Made by a program: the position numbers and the translations under genes. 64,000 nucleotides of DNA from Mycolicibacterium goodii (GTDB lineage: Bacteria > Actinomycetota > Actinomycetes > Mycobacteriales > Mycobacteriaceae): NCBI RefSeq assembly GCF_001187505.1, contig NZ_CP012150.1:5800048-5864047 (forward strand). Direction: 5' to 3'. Of the stretch, positions 53,694 to 63,475 are shown one piece after another. Each line of letters begins with the position of its first letter. The stretch's first letter is position 1. The notes under the pieces are model-generated. The model saw only the letters and a list, made by a program, of their open reading frames with translations, was not told where the DNA came from and searched no databases.

Positions 53694-53712
53694 TAAGGTC
53701 ACCCTAACTTCC
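53694..53712. promoter_or_regulatory. Candidate iron box (IdeR-type) upstream of the flavoprotein gene
   Basis: TAAGGTCACCCTAACTTCC matches about 12 of 19 positions of the mycobacterial IdeR consensus TTAGGTTAGGCTAACCTAA, including both AGGT/CTAAC-like arms. It lies 36 bases upstream of GTG 53749, where a repressor would block transcription. Confidence 0.45.
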
Positions 53713-53748
53713 TTCCGCGCGCGGCGCGGATCTGATCGAGGGGGTCAC

Positions 53749-55359
53749 GTGACCGACACCGCCGACCGCACGGCCGACTTCTCGTTGATCGTCGGCTTCG
53801 GCACCGACATGGGCAGCGCCGAGGACGCGGCCATGACCTTCGCCGAAGCCGCCGCCGAGGCCCTCGGCATCGAGGCCGAGGCCCGCGAACTCAACCAGAT
53901 CGACGTCGGTGAACTGCAGTCGGCGACCCACTTCGTGGCGGTCACCTCGACCTTCGGGGACGGCGAGTTCCCCGACACCGCAACCCTGTTCTGGGAGTCG
54001 ATCAGCGCCGACACCGACCGGTTGGGGCACCTGAGGTTCGCGGTACTCGCGCTCGGCGACAGCTCGTACGAATTCTTCTGCAACGCAGGAAAACTCCTCG
54101 ACGCGCGGCTCGAGGAACTCGGTGCCACCCGGATCATGGACCGGGTCGACGTCGACGGGTTCTACCAGGACCCGGCCAAGGTGTGGACCACCGACCTCGT
54201 CAAGGTCCTCGCCGCCGAACGCCCGGGTGGCGCGGTCAAGATGGTTGCCGAGGAACGGGGCGAGGCGCCGGTTCGCGAGCGCCACGCCCCGGTCGAGGTC
54301 GCCCTGACCGTCAACCGACCGCTCACCGCACCGGAATCCGACAAGCAGGTGCGGCACTACGAGATCGACCTTCGCGGCAGCGGGATCAGCTATCAGGCGG
54401 GCGATTCCATCGCGGTGCACCCGTGCAACGATCCGCTTCTGGTCGACGCGATCCTGGCGCACTTCGGCGTCGGGCCCGGACACACCATCGCCGATCACGA
54501 CCATCCCCTCGGGGTGCTGCTGCGCGAGCACCTGGAGATCCGGACCCCGTCGCGCGCCCTGTTGGCCCTGGTGGCCGCGCGTACCGCCGACCCGCAGGCC
54601 GCGGCCGCGATGCGCGCCGAGCCTCCCGACGCGTCATGGCTGTACGGCAAGGACGTCCTCGACCTGATCCGGCTTGCCGATCTGTCCCTCGACGAGGTGG
54701 TGGACACGTTGCGGCCGTTGCAATCCCGCGACTACTCGATCGCGTCGAGTCCTCTGGTGCATCCCGACCAGGTGCACCTGACCGTGGCGACCGTGCGATA
54801 CACGAACAACGAACGCAGCCACGGCGGCGTCGCGTCGACGTTCCTCGCCGAGCGTTGCGAGCGCCTGCGCGTGCAGCTGCGACCGAACCAGCACTTCCGG
54901 CTACCCGGCCCCGACGTGCCGATCATCATGATCGGCCCCGGCACGGGCATCGCACCGTTCCGCGCGTTCCTGCAGGAGCGCAGGGCCACACGGGCGCCCG
55001 GGCGGTGCTGGCTGTTCTTCGGGGATCGCCGCCGCGCCACCGATTTCCTCTACGGTGACGAACTCCACGGCTTCGTGGAGTCGGGCACGCTGACCCGGCT
55101 CGACCTCGCGTTCTCACGCGATCAGGACACCAAAGTCTATGTGCAGCAACGTATGCGGGAGAACGCCGACGAGTTCTACCGATGGCTGACCGACGGCGCA
55201 CACCTCTATGTGTGCGGCGACGCCGAACACATGGCCCGCGACGTCGACACCGCGCTGCACGAGATCGTGGCACGCTGCGGCGGGCTCGACGCCGAGGCCG
55301 CCCATGCCTACGTCAACGACCTGATCAAGGCCCACCGCTACGTGCGTGACGTGTACTGA
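53749..55359 (+). CDS. CysJ-like diflavin reductase (flavodoxin–FAD/NADPH)
   Basis: 536 residues. An N-terminal flavodoxin domain binding FMN (VGFGTDMGSAEDAAM, STFGDGEFPDTA, LGDSSYEFFCNAGK) is followed by an FAD domain (RDYSIASSP, HGGVASTFL) and an NADPH domain (MIGPGTGIAPFRAFLQER, YVCGDAEHMARDV). The architecture is that of sulfite reductase alpha subunit, cytochrome P450 reductase and nitric-oxide synthase reductase. It carries electrons from NADPH to an unknown partner; no CysI-like gene is adjacent. GTG 53749 follows GAGGGGG. The iron-box-like site upstream hints at iron regulation. Confidence 0.93.
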   Translation: MTDTADRTADFSLIVGFGTDMGSAEDAAMTFAEAAAEALGIEAEARELNQIDVGELQSATHFVAVTSTFGDGEFPDTATLFWESISADTDRLGHLRFAVLALGDSSYEFFCNAGKLLDARLEELGATRIMDRVDVDGFYQDPAKVWTTDLVKVLAAERPGGAVKMVAEERGEAPVRERHAPVEVALTVNRPLTAPESDKQVRHYEIDLRGSGISYQAGDSIAVHPCNDPLLVDAILAHFGVGPGHTIADHDHPLGVLLREHLEIRTPSRALLALVAARTADPQAAAAMRAEPPDASWLYGKDVLDLIRLADLSLDEVVDTLRPLQSRDYSIASSPLVHPDQVHLTVATVRYTNNERSHGGVASTFLAERCERLRVQLRPNQHFRLPGPDVPIIMIGPGTGIAPFRAFLQERRATRAPGRCWLFFGDRRRATDFLYGDELHGFVESGTLTRLDLAFSRDQDTKVYVQQRMRENADEFYRWLTDGAHLYVCGDAEHMARDVDTALHEIVARCGGLDAEAAHAYVNDLIKAHRYVRDVY

Positions 55360-55429
55360 TCCCCTGCGCCGAAAACACCGCAGTCGTCGTGAAAACGCGC
55401 TCGCCGCAGCATTTTCGTCGCACTCGCGG

Positions 55430-56506
55430 TCAGTACACGCGCCCGCGCAGGATCACCAGATCCGGGTGGTCCACGCCGGTCACCCGGGGATCCTCGGCGA
55501 AGCACAGCAGATCGGCCGACGCCCCGTGCTCCAGCCCGGGGCGGCCGAGCCAGGCGCGGGCATCCCAGCACGCCGCGCCGAGCGCCGCGGTCGGCGTCAT
55601 GCCGATGCGCCCCAGTGCCTCGACCTCGTCGGAGATGCGGCCGTGGGCGATCGTGCCGCCGGCATCGGTGCCCGCGAAGATCGGCACGCCCGCGTCATGG
55701 GCCGCCGCGACCCGGTCGTAGCACGACGCGTAGAGATCACGCATGTGCTTGGCGTACGTCGGGTATTTGCCCGCCGCATCGGCGATGCCGGGGAAGTTCT
55801 CGACATTGATCAGGGTGGGCACCAGCGCCGTGCCGCGCTCCCGCATCAACGCGATGGTGTCATCGGTGAGTCCGGTGCCGTGCTCGATGCAGTCGATGCC
55901 CGCGTTGATCAGCCCGGGAAGGGCGTCCTCGCCGAAGACGTGTGCGGTGACGCGGGCACCCTCGGCGTGGGCCGCGTCGATCGCGGCCGACAGGATGTCG
56001 TCGGACCACAGCGGGGCGAGATCGCCTGCGCCGCGGTCGATCCAGTCGCCGATCAGCTTGACCCACCCGTCGCCCCAGCGCGCCTGCTCGGCGACCACCG
56101 CGGGCAACTGCGATTCGTCTTCGATATCGATCGGCAGCCCGGGCAGGTACCGCTTGGGCTTGGCCAGGTGCCGTCCCGCGCGGATGATCCGCGGCAGATC
56201 CTCCCGCTCGTCGAAACCGCGGGTGTCCAAAGGCGATCCGGCGTCGCGCAGCAACAACGCCCCGGCGTCACGTTCGGTCTCGGCCTGCGCGACTGCCTCG
56301 TCGATGCCGACCGCACCTCCGGGACCCAGGCCCACGTGGCAGTGTGCGTCGACCAGACCGGGGATGATCCAACCGAGGTCGCTGTCGGCGCCGAACACGG
56401 TGTCGGCGTCGGCGATCGGCGCCGCGGAGAGCAATCCGTCGGCGATCCACCACTCGACGGGTTCACCGTCGGGCAGACCGCGCCCCCGGACGTGCAGCGC
56501 GGGCAC
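55430..56506 (-). CDS. Metal-dependent amidohydrolase (Rv2915c-like)
   Basis: 358 residues of the imidazolonepropionase/prolidase-like amidohydrolase group. Metal ligands are in GLVDAHCHVG, VTAHVFGED, CIEHGTGL and AGTDAGG. It matches Rv2915c, located next to ffh in M. tuberculosis. GTG 56506 overlaps the ffh stop by one base. Substrate not established. The gap 55360–55429 shows no feature. Confidence 0.9.
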   Translation of the reverse strand: MPALHVRGRGLPDGEPVEWWIADGLLSAAPIADADTVFGADSDLGWIIPGLVDAHCHVGLGPGGAVGIDEAVAQAETERDAGALLLRDAGSPLDTRGFDEREDLPRIIRAGRHLAKPKRYLPGLPIDIEDESQLPAVVAEQARWGDGWVKLIGDWIDRGAGDLAPLWSDDILSAAIDAAHAEGARVTAHVFGEDALPGLINAGIDCIEHGTGLTDDTIALMRERGTALVPTLINVENFPGIADAAGKYPTYAKHMRDLYASCYDRVAAAHDAGVPIFAGTDAGGTIAHGRISDEVEALGRIGMTPTAALGAACWDARAWLGRPGLEHGASADLLCFAEDPRVTGVDHPDLVILRGRVY

Positions 56507-58083
56507 TAGTTCTTGGGGAACTTCAGCTTCGACAAGTCGAAGTCGGCCAGACCGGGCGGCAGCTCGTCGAGACCCTTCGGCATGTTGGACAGATCGGGGA
56601 AACCACCGGGCAGCCCGGCCGCGCCCAACGGGTTGCGCAGCTTCGGCTGGGTCGGGCCGGCACCTTTACGGCCCTTCTTGCCGGCCTGCTTGTTCTTGCC
56701 CTTGCTCTTGGCGGCCTTGCGGGTCGCGCTCTTGCGCCCGAAGCCCATACCCATCTGCCCGGCCATCGACGACATCATCTTGCGGGCCTCGAAGAACCGG
56801 TCGACGAGCTGGTTGACCTCCGACACCGTGACCCCGGAGCCGTTGGCGATACGCAGCCGGCGCGAGGCGTTGATGATCTTCGGATCGGCCCGCTCGGCGG
56901 GCGTCATGCCGCGGATGATGGCCTGCACGCGGTCGAGTTGCTTGTCGTCGACGGCGGCCAGCGCGTCCTTCATCTGGCCCGCGCCCGGCAGCATGCCCAG
57001 CAGGTTGCCGATCGGCCCCATCTTGCGGATCGCCAGCATCTGCTCGAGGAAGTCCTCCAGCGTCAGCTCACCGGTGCCGATCTTGGCGGCGGCCTCCTCG
57101 GCCTTCTGCGCGTCGAAGACCTGCTCGGCCTGCTCGATGAGGGTGAGCACGTCGCCCATGCCCAGGATGCGCCCGGCCATGCGGTCGGGGTGAAAGACGT
57201 CGAAGTCCTCGAGCTTCTCACCGGCCGACGCGAACAGGATCGGCACGCCGGTGACCTCGCGGACCGACAACGCGGCACCACCGCGGGCGTCGCCGTCGAG
57301 CTTGGTGAGCACCACGCCGGTGAAGCCGACACCCTCGCGGAACGCCTCGGCGGTCGCGACCGCGTCCTGACCGATCATCGCGTCGAGCACGAACAGCGTC
57401 TCATCGGGCCGCACCGCATCGCGGATGCCCGCGGCCTGCGCCATCAGCACATCGTCGATGCCGAGGCGACCCGCGGTGTCGACGATCACCACGTCGAACA
57501 GCTTGGCCCTGGCCTCGGCGAGACCGGCGGCGGCCACCGCCACCGGGTCACCCGGTCCGGCGCCCCCGGTCTCGTGGGCACCGGGCGCGGTGCCCGGATG
57601 CGGGGCGAACACCGCGACGCCCGCGCGCTCACCGACGATCTGCAGCTGGTTCACCGCGCCGGGTCGCTGCAGGTCGCACGCGACCAGCAGCGGCGTGTGG
57701 CCTTTGTCCTTGAGCCACTTGGCGAGCTTGCCCGCCAGCGTCGTCTTACCGGCACCCTGCAGACCGGCCAGCATGATCACCGTCGGCGGGGTCTTGGCGA
57801 ACGCCAGCTGGCGGGTCTCGCCGCCGAGGATCGCGATGAGCTCCTCGTTGACGATCTTGACGACCTGCTGCGCCGGGTTGAGCGCCGCGGAGACCTCGGC
57901 GCCCTTCGCACGCTCCTTGATGCGCGCGACGAACGCACGCACAACCGGCAGCGAGACGTCGGCCTCCAGCAGGGCCAACCTGATCTCGCGCGTCGTGGCG
58001 TCGATGTCGGCGTCGGTCAACCGCCCCTTGCCACGTAGCCCCTGCAGGGCACCGGTCAACCGGTCAGACAGGCTTTCAAACAC
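56506..58083 (-). CDS. ffh: Signal recognition particle protein Ffh (SRP54)
   Basis: 525 residues. The N domain (1–90), the G domain with P-loop GLQGAGKTTLAGKLA, the DTAGR box and TKLDGDARGGAALS, and the Met-rich M domain with RRLRIANGSG and SGVTVSEVNQLV are in order. A Lys/Gly/Met C-terminal tail follows. With 4.5S RNA it delivers ribosomes making membrane proteins to FtsY, whose gene begins to appear at the right edge of the window. GTG 58083. Confidence 0.97.
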   Translation of the reverse strand: MFESLSDRLTGALQGLRGKGRLTDADIDATTREIRLALLEADVSLPVVRAFVARIKERAKGAEVSAALNPAQQVVKIVNEELIAILGGETRQLAFAKTPPTVIMLAGLQGAGKTTLAGKLAKWLKDKGHTPLLVACDLQRPGAVNQLQIVGERAGVAVFAPHPGTAPGAHETGGAGPGDPVAVAAAGLAEARAKLFDVVIVDTAGRLGIDDVLMAQAAGIRDAVRPDETLFVLDAMIGQDAVATAEAFREGVGFTGVVLTKLDGDARGGAALSVREVTGVPILFASAGEKLEDFDVFHPDRMAGRILGMGDVLTLIEQAEQVFDAQKAEEAAAKIGTGELTLEDFLEQMLAIRKMGPIGNLLGMLPGAGQMKDALAAVDDKQLDRVQAIIRGMTPAERADPKIINASRRLRIANGSGVTVSEVNQLVDRFFEARKMMSSMAGQMGMGFGRKSATRKAAKSKGKNKQAGKKGRKGAGPTQPKLRNPLGAAGLPGGFPDLSNMPKGLDELPPGLADFDLSKLKFPKN

Positions 58084-58092
58084 GTGACAAGC

Positions 58093-58842
58093 CTAATGGG
58101 TGCGAAATTGTGGCGTAGCTGCGTGCCGCGCGCCGAGGCTCACCGCATCCACCGCCCAGCAGAACAGGCAGCACAGGACGAAGACACCGATGTGCAGAGC
58201 CCACGCATTGATCCAGCTGAGCGGACCCTGATAGACATCGACAGCCTCCGTCCAGTAGATCCACCGCAGGACAACACCGCCCAGCACTGCCAAGATCAGT
58301 CCGAACGCCCAGATCCGGCCACGCCGGCGGGCAATCCCCCACGCACCCACGTATCCCACGAAGATCAGCACCTCGACCGCGTCGTACACCCACCGCGACA
58401 TCCCCAAGACGTCCCCGAAGAGGCGCAGTGAAACGGCCATCCAGACGACGTCCGCCAATCCGGTGACAAGCGCGATCGTCACGGAAGCCGACCGGCGCCC
58501 CCGCCGGGCCCAGATGGCGACGACGGCGACAAAGTACAGCGGCAGCAGGGTGTGCATCACCCACATCCCCTGGCCCGTGGTCAGGCCATCGAGCAGATCG
58601 GACCGGAACCGCCAGGAGTTCACGAAATAGATGCCGACCGTCGGAACCACCAGCAGCGCGCTGATGAGACACTTTGCAACCGGAGCAATACGCTCAGGCC
58701 GCCCGGCGTTGCCCGGCGGTCTGAACGCGCCAGACCCGGGTGGGGGCGGTGGGCCGTAACCCGGCGGAGGTGAAGCCCACTGCCCCTGAGGGTGGGGTGC
58801 GCCGTACCCGTACCCGTACGGCTGGTTCGGCTGATCCGGCAT
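58093..58842 (-). CDS. Predicted multi-pass membrane protein with Gly/Pro/Tyr-rich N-terminus
   Basis: 249 residues. The first 60 are a Gly/Pro/Tyr/Gln-rich disordered segment (PYGYGYGAPHPQGQW), followed by about six hydrophobic helices. I recognise no functional family; such proline-rich-headed membrane proteins are frequent in mycobacteria. ATG 58842 is chosen; the longer frame upstream encodes non-conserved sequence. It lies 9 bases upstream of ffh on the same strand and may be co-transcribed. Confidence 0.8.
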   Translation of the reverse strand: MPDQPNQPYGYGYGAPHPQGQWASPPPGYGPPPPPGSGAFRPPGNAGRPERIAPVAKCLISALLVVPTVGIYFVNSWRFRSDLLDGLTTGQGMWVMHTLLPLYFVAVVAIWARRGRRSASVTIALVTGLADVVWMAVSLRLFGDVLGMSRWVYDAVEVLIFVGYVGAWGIARRRGRIWAFGLILAVLGGVVLRWIYWTEAVDVYQGPLSWINAWALHIGVFVLCCLFCWAVDAVSLGARHAATPQFRTH

Positions 58843-59004
58843 TGTCGGCCCGTGTGCGTACTCCCGACCACTGGTCACACGGGCAATCATCGCCCATTGG
58901 GTGTGGACATGCGCGCACCAGATCGTTGGCTCTGCGAGGCGCCCTGCGGCATCCACGTGACGGTCGCGGGCGGGTCGACCAAACCTCGACCGGCTGGCCC
59001 GACC

Positions 59005-61479
59005 TCAGCTGGCCTGTTCGGCGGGCTTGGCCGGCGGCGGGGCAGGTAGCACCGCGAACAGGTCGCGCTCCAGTTCCTGACGCACCTGGTCCTTGCCGCC
59101 GTCGGCGGTGGTGATCCCGAAAGCGTCGACCACCGACGAACCCAGGGTGGTCACCTTGGCCCACGCGATGTCGACCCCGTCGCGCTCGAACACCGCAGTG
59201 AGCCGGGCGAGCAGACCGGCCCGGTCGATCGTGCGGATCTGCACGATCAACTCGCCCGGATTGCTGCCGTCGGCCCACAGGATGCGCGGCGGCGCGGGCA
59301 CGTGGTTGGCGGGCACCGCCGCGAGGATCTCCCCCGCCCGCGTGGTCGGGTACTGCGCGGTTTCCCGCTCGCGCCGCTCCAGCGAGCCGACCACGTCGAG
59401 ATCGCCGTCGAGCGCGAGCACGAACTGCTGGCGCAACAGATCGGCGGCGGGCGGCGAACCGAAATGCGGCGACACCACGAACGTGTTGATCGCCGAGCCC
59501 TCGTGGCTGTTCACCGACGCCGAGTACACCCGCAACGAGTTCAGCGCCAGTACGCCTGCGGCCTTCGACAGCAGACCCCGGCGGTCCGGGGCGATCATGG
59601 TGACGTTGTAGATGTGCTGGCCGTCGCCCGGCGTGAGCTCGACGTGCACACCGACCCGCGCGGCGAGTTCGAGGAACCGCGGGTCGATCGGATCCGGGTG
59701 CGGAAGCGGTTCACCGGTCATGACCAGCCGGCAGCGACGTACCAGGTCCCCGATCAACGACGCCTTCCAGTCACCCCACACGCCGGGGCCGGTGGCCAGG
59801 GAATCGGCCTCGGCGAGCACGTCGAGCAGTTCCAGCACCACCATGTCGCCGCCGAGCGCGTCGACCACCGCGGCGATCGTCTTGGGGTCCTGCAGATCCC
59901 GGCGGGTCGCCGTCTCAGGCAACAACAGGTGATAGCGCACGAGCTTGGACAGCACATCGATGTCCGACGGCCACAGCCCCAGCCGGGTGCCGATCTGCAT
60001 CGCCAGTTCGGCGCCGATGATGCTGTGGTCGCCACCGCGGCCCTTGCCGATGTCGTGGCACAGCGCACCGAGCAGCAGCAGATCCGGACGCGACACACGG
60101 GTGGTGAAAGCACTTGCCCGCGAGACGGTCTCGACCAGGTGTCGGTCGACGGTCCAGATGTGCACCACATCTCGCGGCGGCAGGTCGCGCACGGCACCCC
60201 ATTCGGGGAAGAGCCTGCCCCACAGACCGGTGCGGTCGAGTGCCTCGATGGTCGAGACAGCCGCGGGACCCGCCGCCAGCAGCACCAGCAGATCCTTGAG
60301 CGCCTGCCTGGGCCACGGGGTGCGCAGTTCGGGTGCGGTCTCGGCCAACCGGCTCAGCGTGGAGACCGCGATGGGCAGACCGGTGGTGGCCGAGGCGGCC
60401 GCGACCCGCAGCACCAGACCGGGATCACGTTCGGGCCGCGCGTCGCGCGCGAGGATCACCTCACCGGCGAACTCGATGACGCCCTCGTCGAGGGGGCGGC
60501 GCACGGGGCGCCGCAACGCCGCGAATCCACGGCGCGGCAACGCGTTGGCCGCTGTGCGGATCCCCGAGTCGACGTAGTAGCTGACGGTGCGGGCCGCATC
60601 GGAGAGCATCCGCGCCAGATCGAACCGGTCGCCGATGCGCAGCGCCGCCCCGATCTCGTCGGCGTGCTGGGCCAGCAGGAGTTCGCGTCCCCGCCCGGAC
60701 ACCCGGTGCAGTTCGGTGCGCACGTTGAGCAGTGCGAGGTGCGCGCCACCGAGGGTGCCCGTCGGCGACGCCAGTGCCCGACTGGGATACACGTCGGCCA
60801 GTTGGGCGATCGCCAACGCGTTGAGCAGTTGGACGTCGCGCAGGCCGCCGCGGCCCGACTTGAGGTCGGGTTCGGCGCGGTGGGCGATCTGGCCGCTGCG
60901 CTCCCAGCGCGCCTGCGCGTGTGCAACGAGTTCTTCGAACCGCGAGGCGATCCCGATGCGCCACTGCCTGCGGGCTCCACTCACCAGCAGCGACGACAGA
61001 TCCGCATCACCTGCGATGTGCCGCACGTCGAGCATCGCCAGGCCCACCGAGATGTCCTCGCCGGCGACCTTGAGCGCCTCCGGCACAGTGCGGACGCTGT
61101 GATCGAGGCGAATGTTGGCATCCCACAACGGGTACCACAGCTTCTCGGCGACCTCGGTGACGGCGTCGACCGGCATGTTGTCGTGCAACAGCATCAGATC
61201 GAGATCCGAGTACGGCAGCATCTCGCCGCGCCCGAGACCGCCGGTCGCGACGATCGCGAATCCGCTGTCGGCGGTGATGCCGAGTTCGGTTGCCTTTGTG
61301 GTGAGCCAGAATTCGTACAGATCCAGCAGTGCGTCACGCAGCGCGGCCGAATCCAGTTGCCGCGGACCGCCTGCCAGCAGTTGCCCGACCGCCGCGGTCA
61401 GATCGTTCGCGGGTCGTGACGAACCCGCCGGAGCCCCCTTACGAGCAGCTCCGGCGGATTGTTGTCTGTGTTCTGCCAT
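59005..61479 (-). CDS. glnD: PII uridylyltransferase/uridylyl-removing enzyme
   Basis: 824 residues. The nucleotidyltransferase domain carries [18 protein letters not shown], the HD hydrolase domain [16 protein letters not shown], and two ACT domains lie at the C-terminus ([30 protein letters not shown]). In actinobacteria this enzyme adenylylates rather than uridylylates PII in response to nitrogen limitation. ATG 61479 lies 84 bases after glnB. Last gene of the amt–glnB–glnD operon. Confidence 0.96.
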   Translation of the reverse strand: MAEHRQQSAGAARKGAPAGSSRPANDLTAAVGQLLAGGPRQLDSAALRDALLDLYEFWLTTKATELGITADSGFAIVATGGLGRGEMLPYSDLDLMLLHDNMPVDAVTEVAEKLWYPLWDANIRLDHSVRTVPEALKVAGEDISVGLAMLDVRHIAGDADLSSLLVSGARRQWRIGIASRFEELVAHAQARWERSGQIAHRAEPDLKSGRGGLRDVQLLNALAIAQLADVYPSRALASPTGTLGGAHLALLNVRTELHRVSGRGRELLLAQHADEIGAALRIGDRFDLARMLSDAARTVSYYVDSGIRTAANALPRRGFAALRRPVRRPLDEGVIEFAGEVILARDARPERDPGLVLRVAAASATTGLPIAVSTLSRLAETAPELRTPWPRQALKDLLVLLAAGPAAVSTIEALDRTGLWGRLFPEWGAVRDLPPRDVVHIWTVDRHLVETVSRASAFTTRVSRPDLLLLGALCHDIGKGRGGDHSIIGAELAMQIGTRLGLWPSDIDVLSKLVRYHLLLPETATRRDLQDPKTIAAVVDALGGDMVVLELLDVLAEADSLATGPGVWGDWKASLIGDLVRRCRLVMTGEPLPHPDPIDPRFLELAARVGVHVELTPGDGQHIYNVTMIAPDRRGLLSKAAGVLALNSLRVYSASVNSHEGSAINTFVVSPHFGSPPAADLLRQQFVLALDGDLDVVGSLERRERETAQYPTTRAGEILAAVPANHVPAPPRILWADGSNPGELIVQIRTIDRAGLLARLTAVFERDGVDIAWAKVTTLGSSVVDAFGITTADGGKDQVRQELERDLFAVLPAPPPAKPAEQAS

Positions 61480-61563
61480 TTCGTCTTCCTCCCCCGGCCG
61501 TTACCTACAGACGCTCACACGGTGCCGGCCGGGAGCGGTCGACTGTGGTGGACCGCTCCGCGC

Positions 61564-61935
<372 letters not shown>

Positions 61936-63285
61936 TCAGGCGAGCTCGTAAGCCGTTTCCGCATGCTCGGTCTCGTCGATACCGGTGGCTTCTTCTTCAT
62001 CGGTCACACGCCAGCCCAGCGGTTTGAGGGCCAACGCAATGATGGCAGTCATGACAGCGGTGAATACGGTTGCCACGACGGCGATCACGATCTGCACGAT
62101 CAACTGCTGGATGCCACCACCGTAGAACAGGCCGGTCTCCGTGGCGAACAGACCGATCGCGACGGTGCCCCACAGGCCCGCAACCAGGTGCACGCCAACG
62201 ACATCGAGCGAATCGTCGTAACCGAACTTGTATTTCAGGCTGACGGCGAGAGCGGACAGCGCACCGGCGATCGCACCGAGGATCAGCGACCCGACGGGGC
62301 TCAGGGCGCCGCAGGCCGGGGTGATCGCGACGAGGCCGGCGACGATGCCCGAGGCCGCACCCACACTGGTCGGATGGCCGTCACGGACGCGCTCCACGAT
62401 CAGCCAGCCCAGCATCGCGGCGGCGGTGGCGGCTGTGGTGTTCACCCACACCAGGCCCGCGGTCGCGTCGGCAGCGCCCTCGGAACCGACGTTGAAGCCG
62501 AACCAACCGAACCACAGCAGCGCCGCACCGAGCATGACCCACGGGATGTTGTGCGGACGGAAGGCGGTCTTGCCGAACCCGCGGCGGCGGCCCACCAGGA
62601 TCGCGAGCACCAGCGCGGCCATACCGGCGTTGATGTGCACCACGGTGCCGCCGGCGAAGTCGATCGGCGCAACGGTGGCCGACACTGTACCGTCGTCGGC
62701 GGTGGTGGTGCCGAACAGCCACGAGGCGAACCCGCGCTCATTGCCCGACAGCAGGCCCCCGCCCCAAACCATGTGTGCCAGTGGGAAATACACCAGGGTG
62801 ACCCACAGGCCGGAGAACAGCAGCCAGGTGCCGAACTTGACGCGCTCGGCCAGCGCGCCGCTGATCAGCGCGACGGTGATGACCGCGAATGTCAGCTGGA
62901 AACCAACCCACACGATGGCGGGAACGGTGCCGAAGCCGCCGATCACCGACAGTTCGGTGCCGTCGATCTCGCGGGTCTCGAGCAGCTGGCTCAAACCGAA
63001 CAACGCAAACGGGTTGTCGAAGATCCCCGCGATGTCCGAACCACCGGTGTGCGCGGACGCAAACGACATGGAGTAGCCCCACAGTACGTAGATAACGCTG
63101 ACGACGCCCAGGGCTCCAAAAGACATCATCATCATGTTCAGTACGGATTTCTGCCGAGAAAGTCCGCCGTAGAAGAACGCCAGGCCCGGCGTCATCAGCA
63201 ATACCAGCGCGGCGCTCGCGAGCACCCACGCCGTATCGCCGCTGTCGAAGGCGGCGAACGATTCGTCAGGTAGGGCTAAGACCAC
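61936..63285 (-). CDS. amt: Ammonium transporter AmtB
   Basis: 449 residues with 11–12 membrane helices of the Amt/Rh family. Signatures are LMTPGLAFFYGGLSR, DFAGGTVVHINAGMAALVLA and GVHLVAGLWGT; the twin-His pore residues are in the VHINAG and GVHLVAG segments. GTG 63285 follows GGAGG at 10 bases; the longer frame is non-conserved. It heads the amt–glnB–glnD operon, with GlnR-type boxes upstream. Confidence 0.96.
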   Translation of the reverse strand: MVLALPDESFAAFDSGDTAWVLASAALVLLMTPGLAFFYGGLSRQKSVLNMMMMSFGALGVVSVIYVLWGYSMSFASAHTGGSDIAGIFDNPFALFGLSQLLETREIDGTELSVIGGFGTVPAIVWVGFQLTFAVITVALISGALAERVKFGTWLLFSGLWVTLVYFPLAHMVWGGGLLSGNERGFASWLFGTTTADDGTVSATVAPIDFAGGTVVHINAGMAALVLAILVGRRRGFGKTAFRPHNIPWVMLGAALLWFGWFGFNVGSEGAADATAGLVWVNTTAATAAAMLGWLIVERVRDGHPTSVGAASGIVAGLVAITPACGALSPVGSLILGAIAGALSALAVSLKYKFGYDDSLDVVGVHLVAGLWGTVAIGLFATETGLFYGGGIQQLIVQIVIAVVATVFTAVMTAIIALALKPLGWRVTDEEEATGIDETEHAETAYELA

Positions 63286-63372
63286 TTTGTGTGAACCTCC
63301 TTGGGAAGTGCGCCGACGGATCGGCCTCCCGATGAGATTCTGTTGCCGGCGTTTCACCGGTGATGCCGTTGC

Positions 63373-63420
63373 GTTTCCGGTAAGTGAACGCAATCCCGAT
63401 CACTGTTACGCTCATGTTTC
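63373..63420 (-). promoter_or_regulatory. GlnR-type boxes upstream of amt
   Basis: On the minus strand GAAAC-n6-GTAAC lies at 63420–63405 and TTCAC-n6-GAAAC at 63388–63373. Both resemble the GlnR a/b site pairs (gTnAc-n6-GaAAc). They are 88–135 bases upstream of the amt start, as expected for GlnR activation under nitrogen limitation. Confidence 0.6.
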
Positions 63421-63475
63421 GGCCCCGACAAACCACTGGTCGTTGCACGGCGACCCGGGTCTGTAATGCCCGGTG

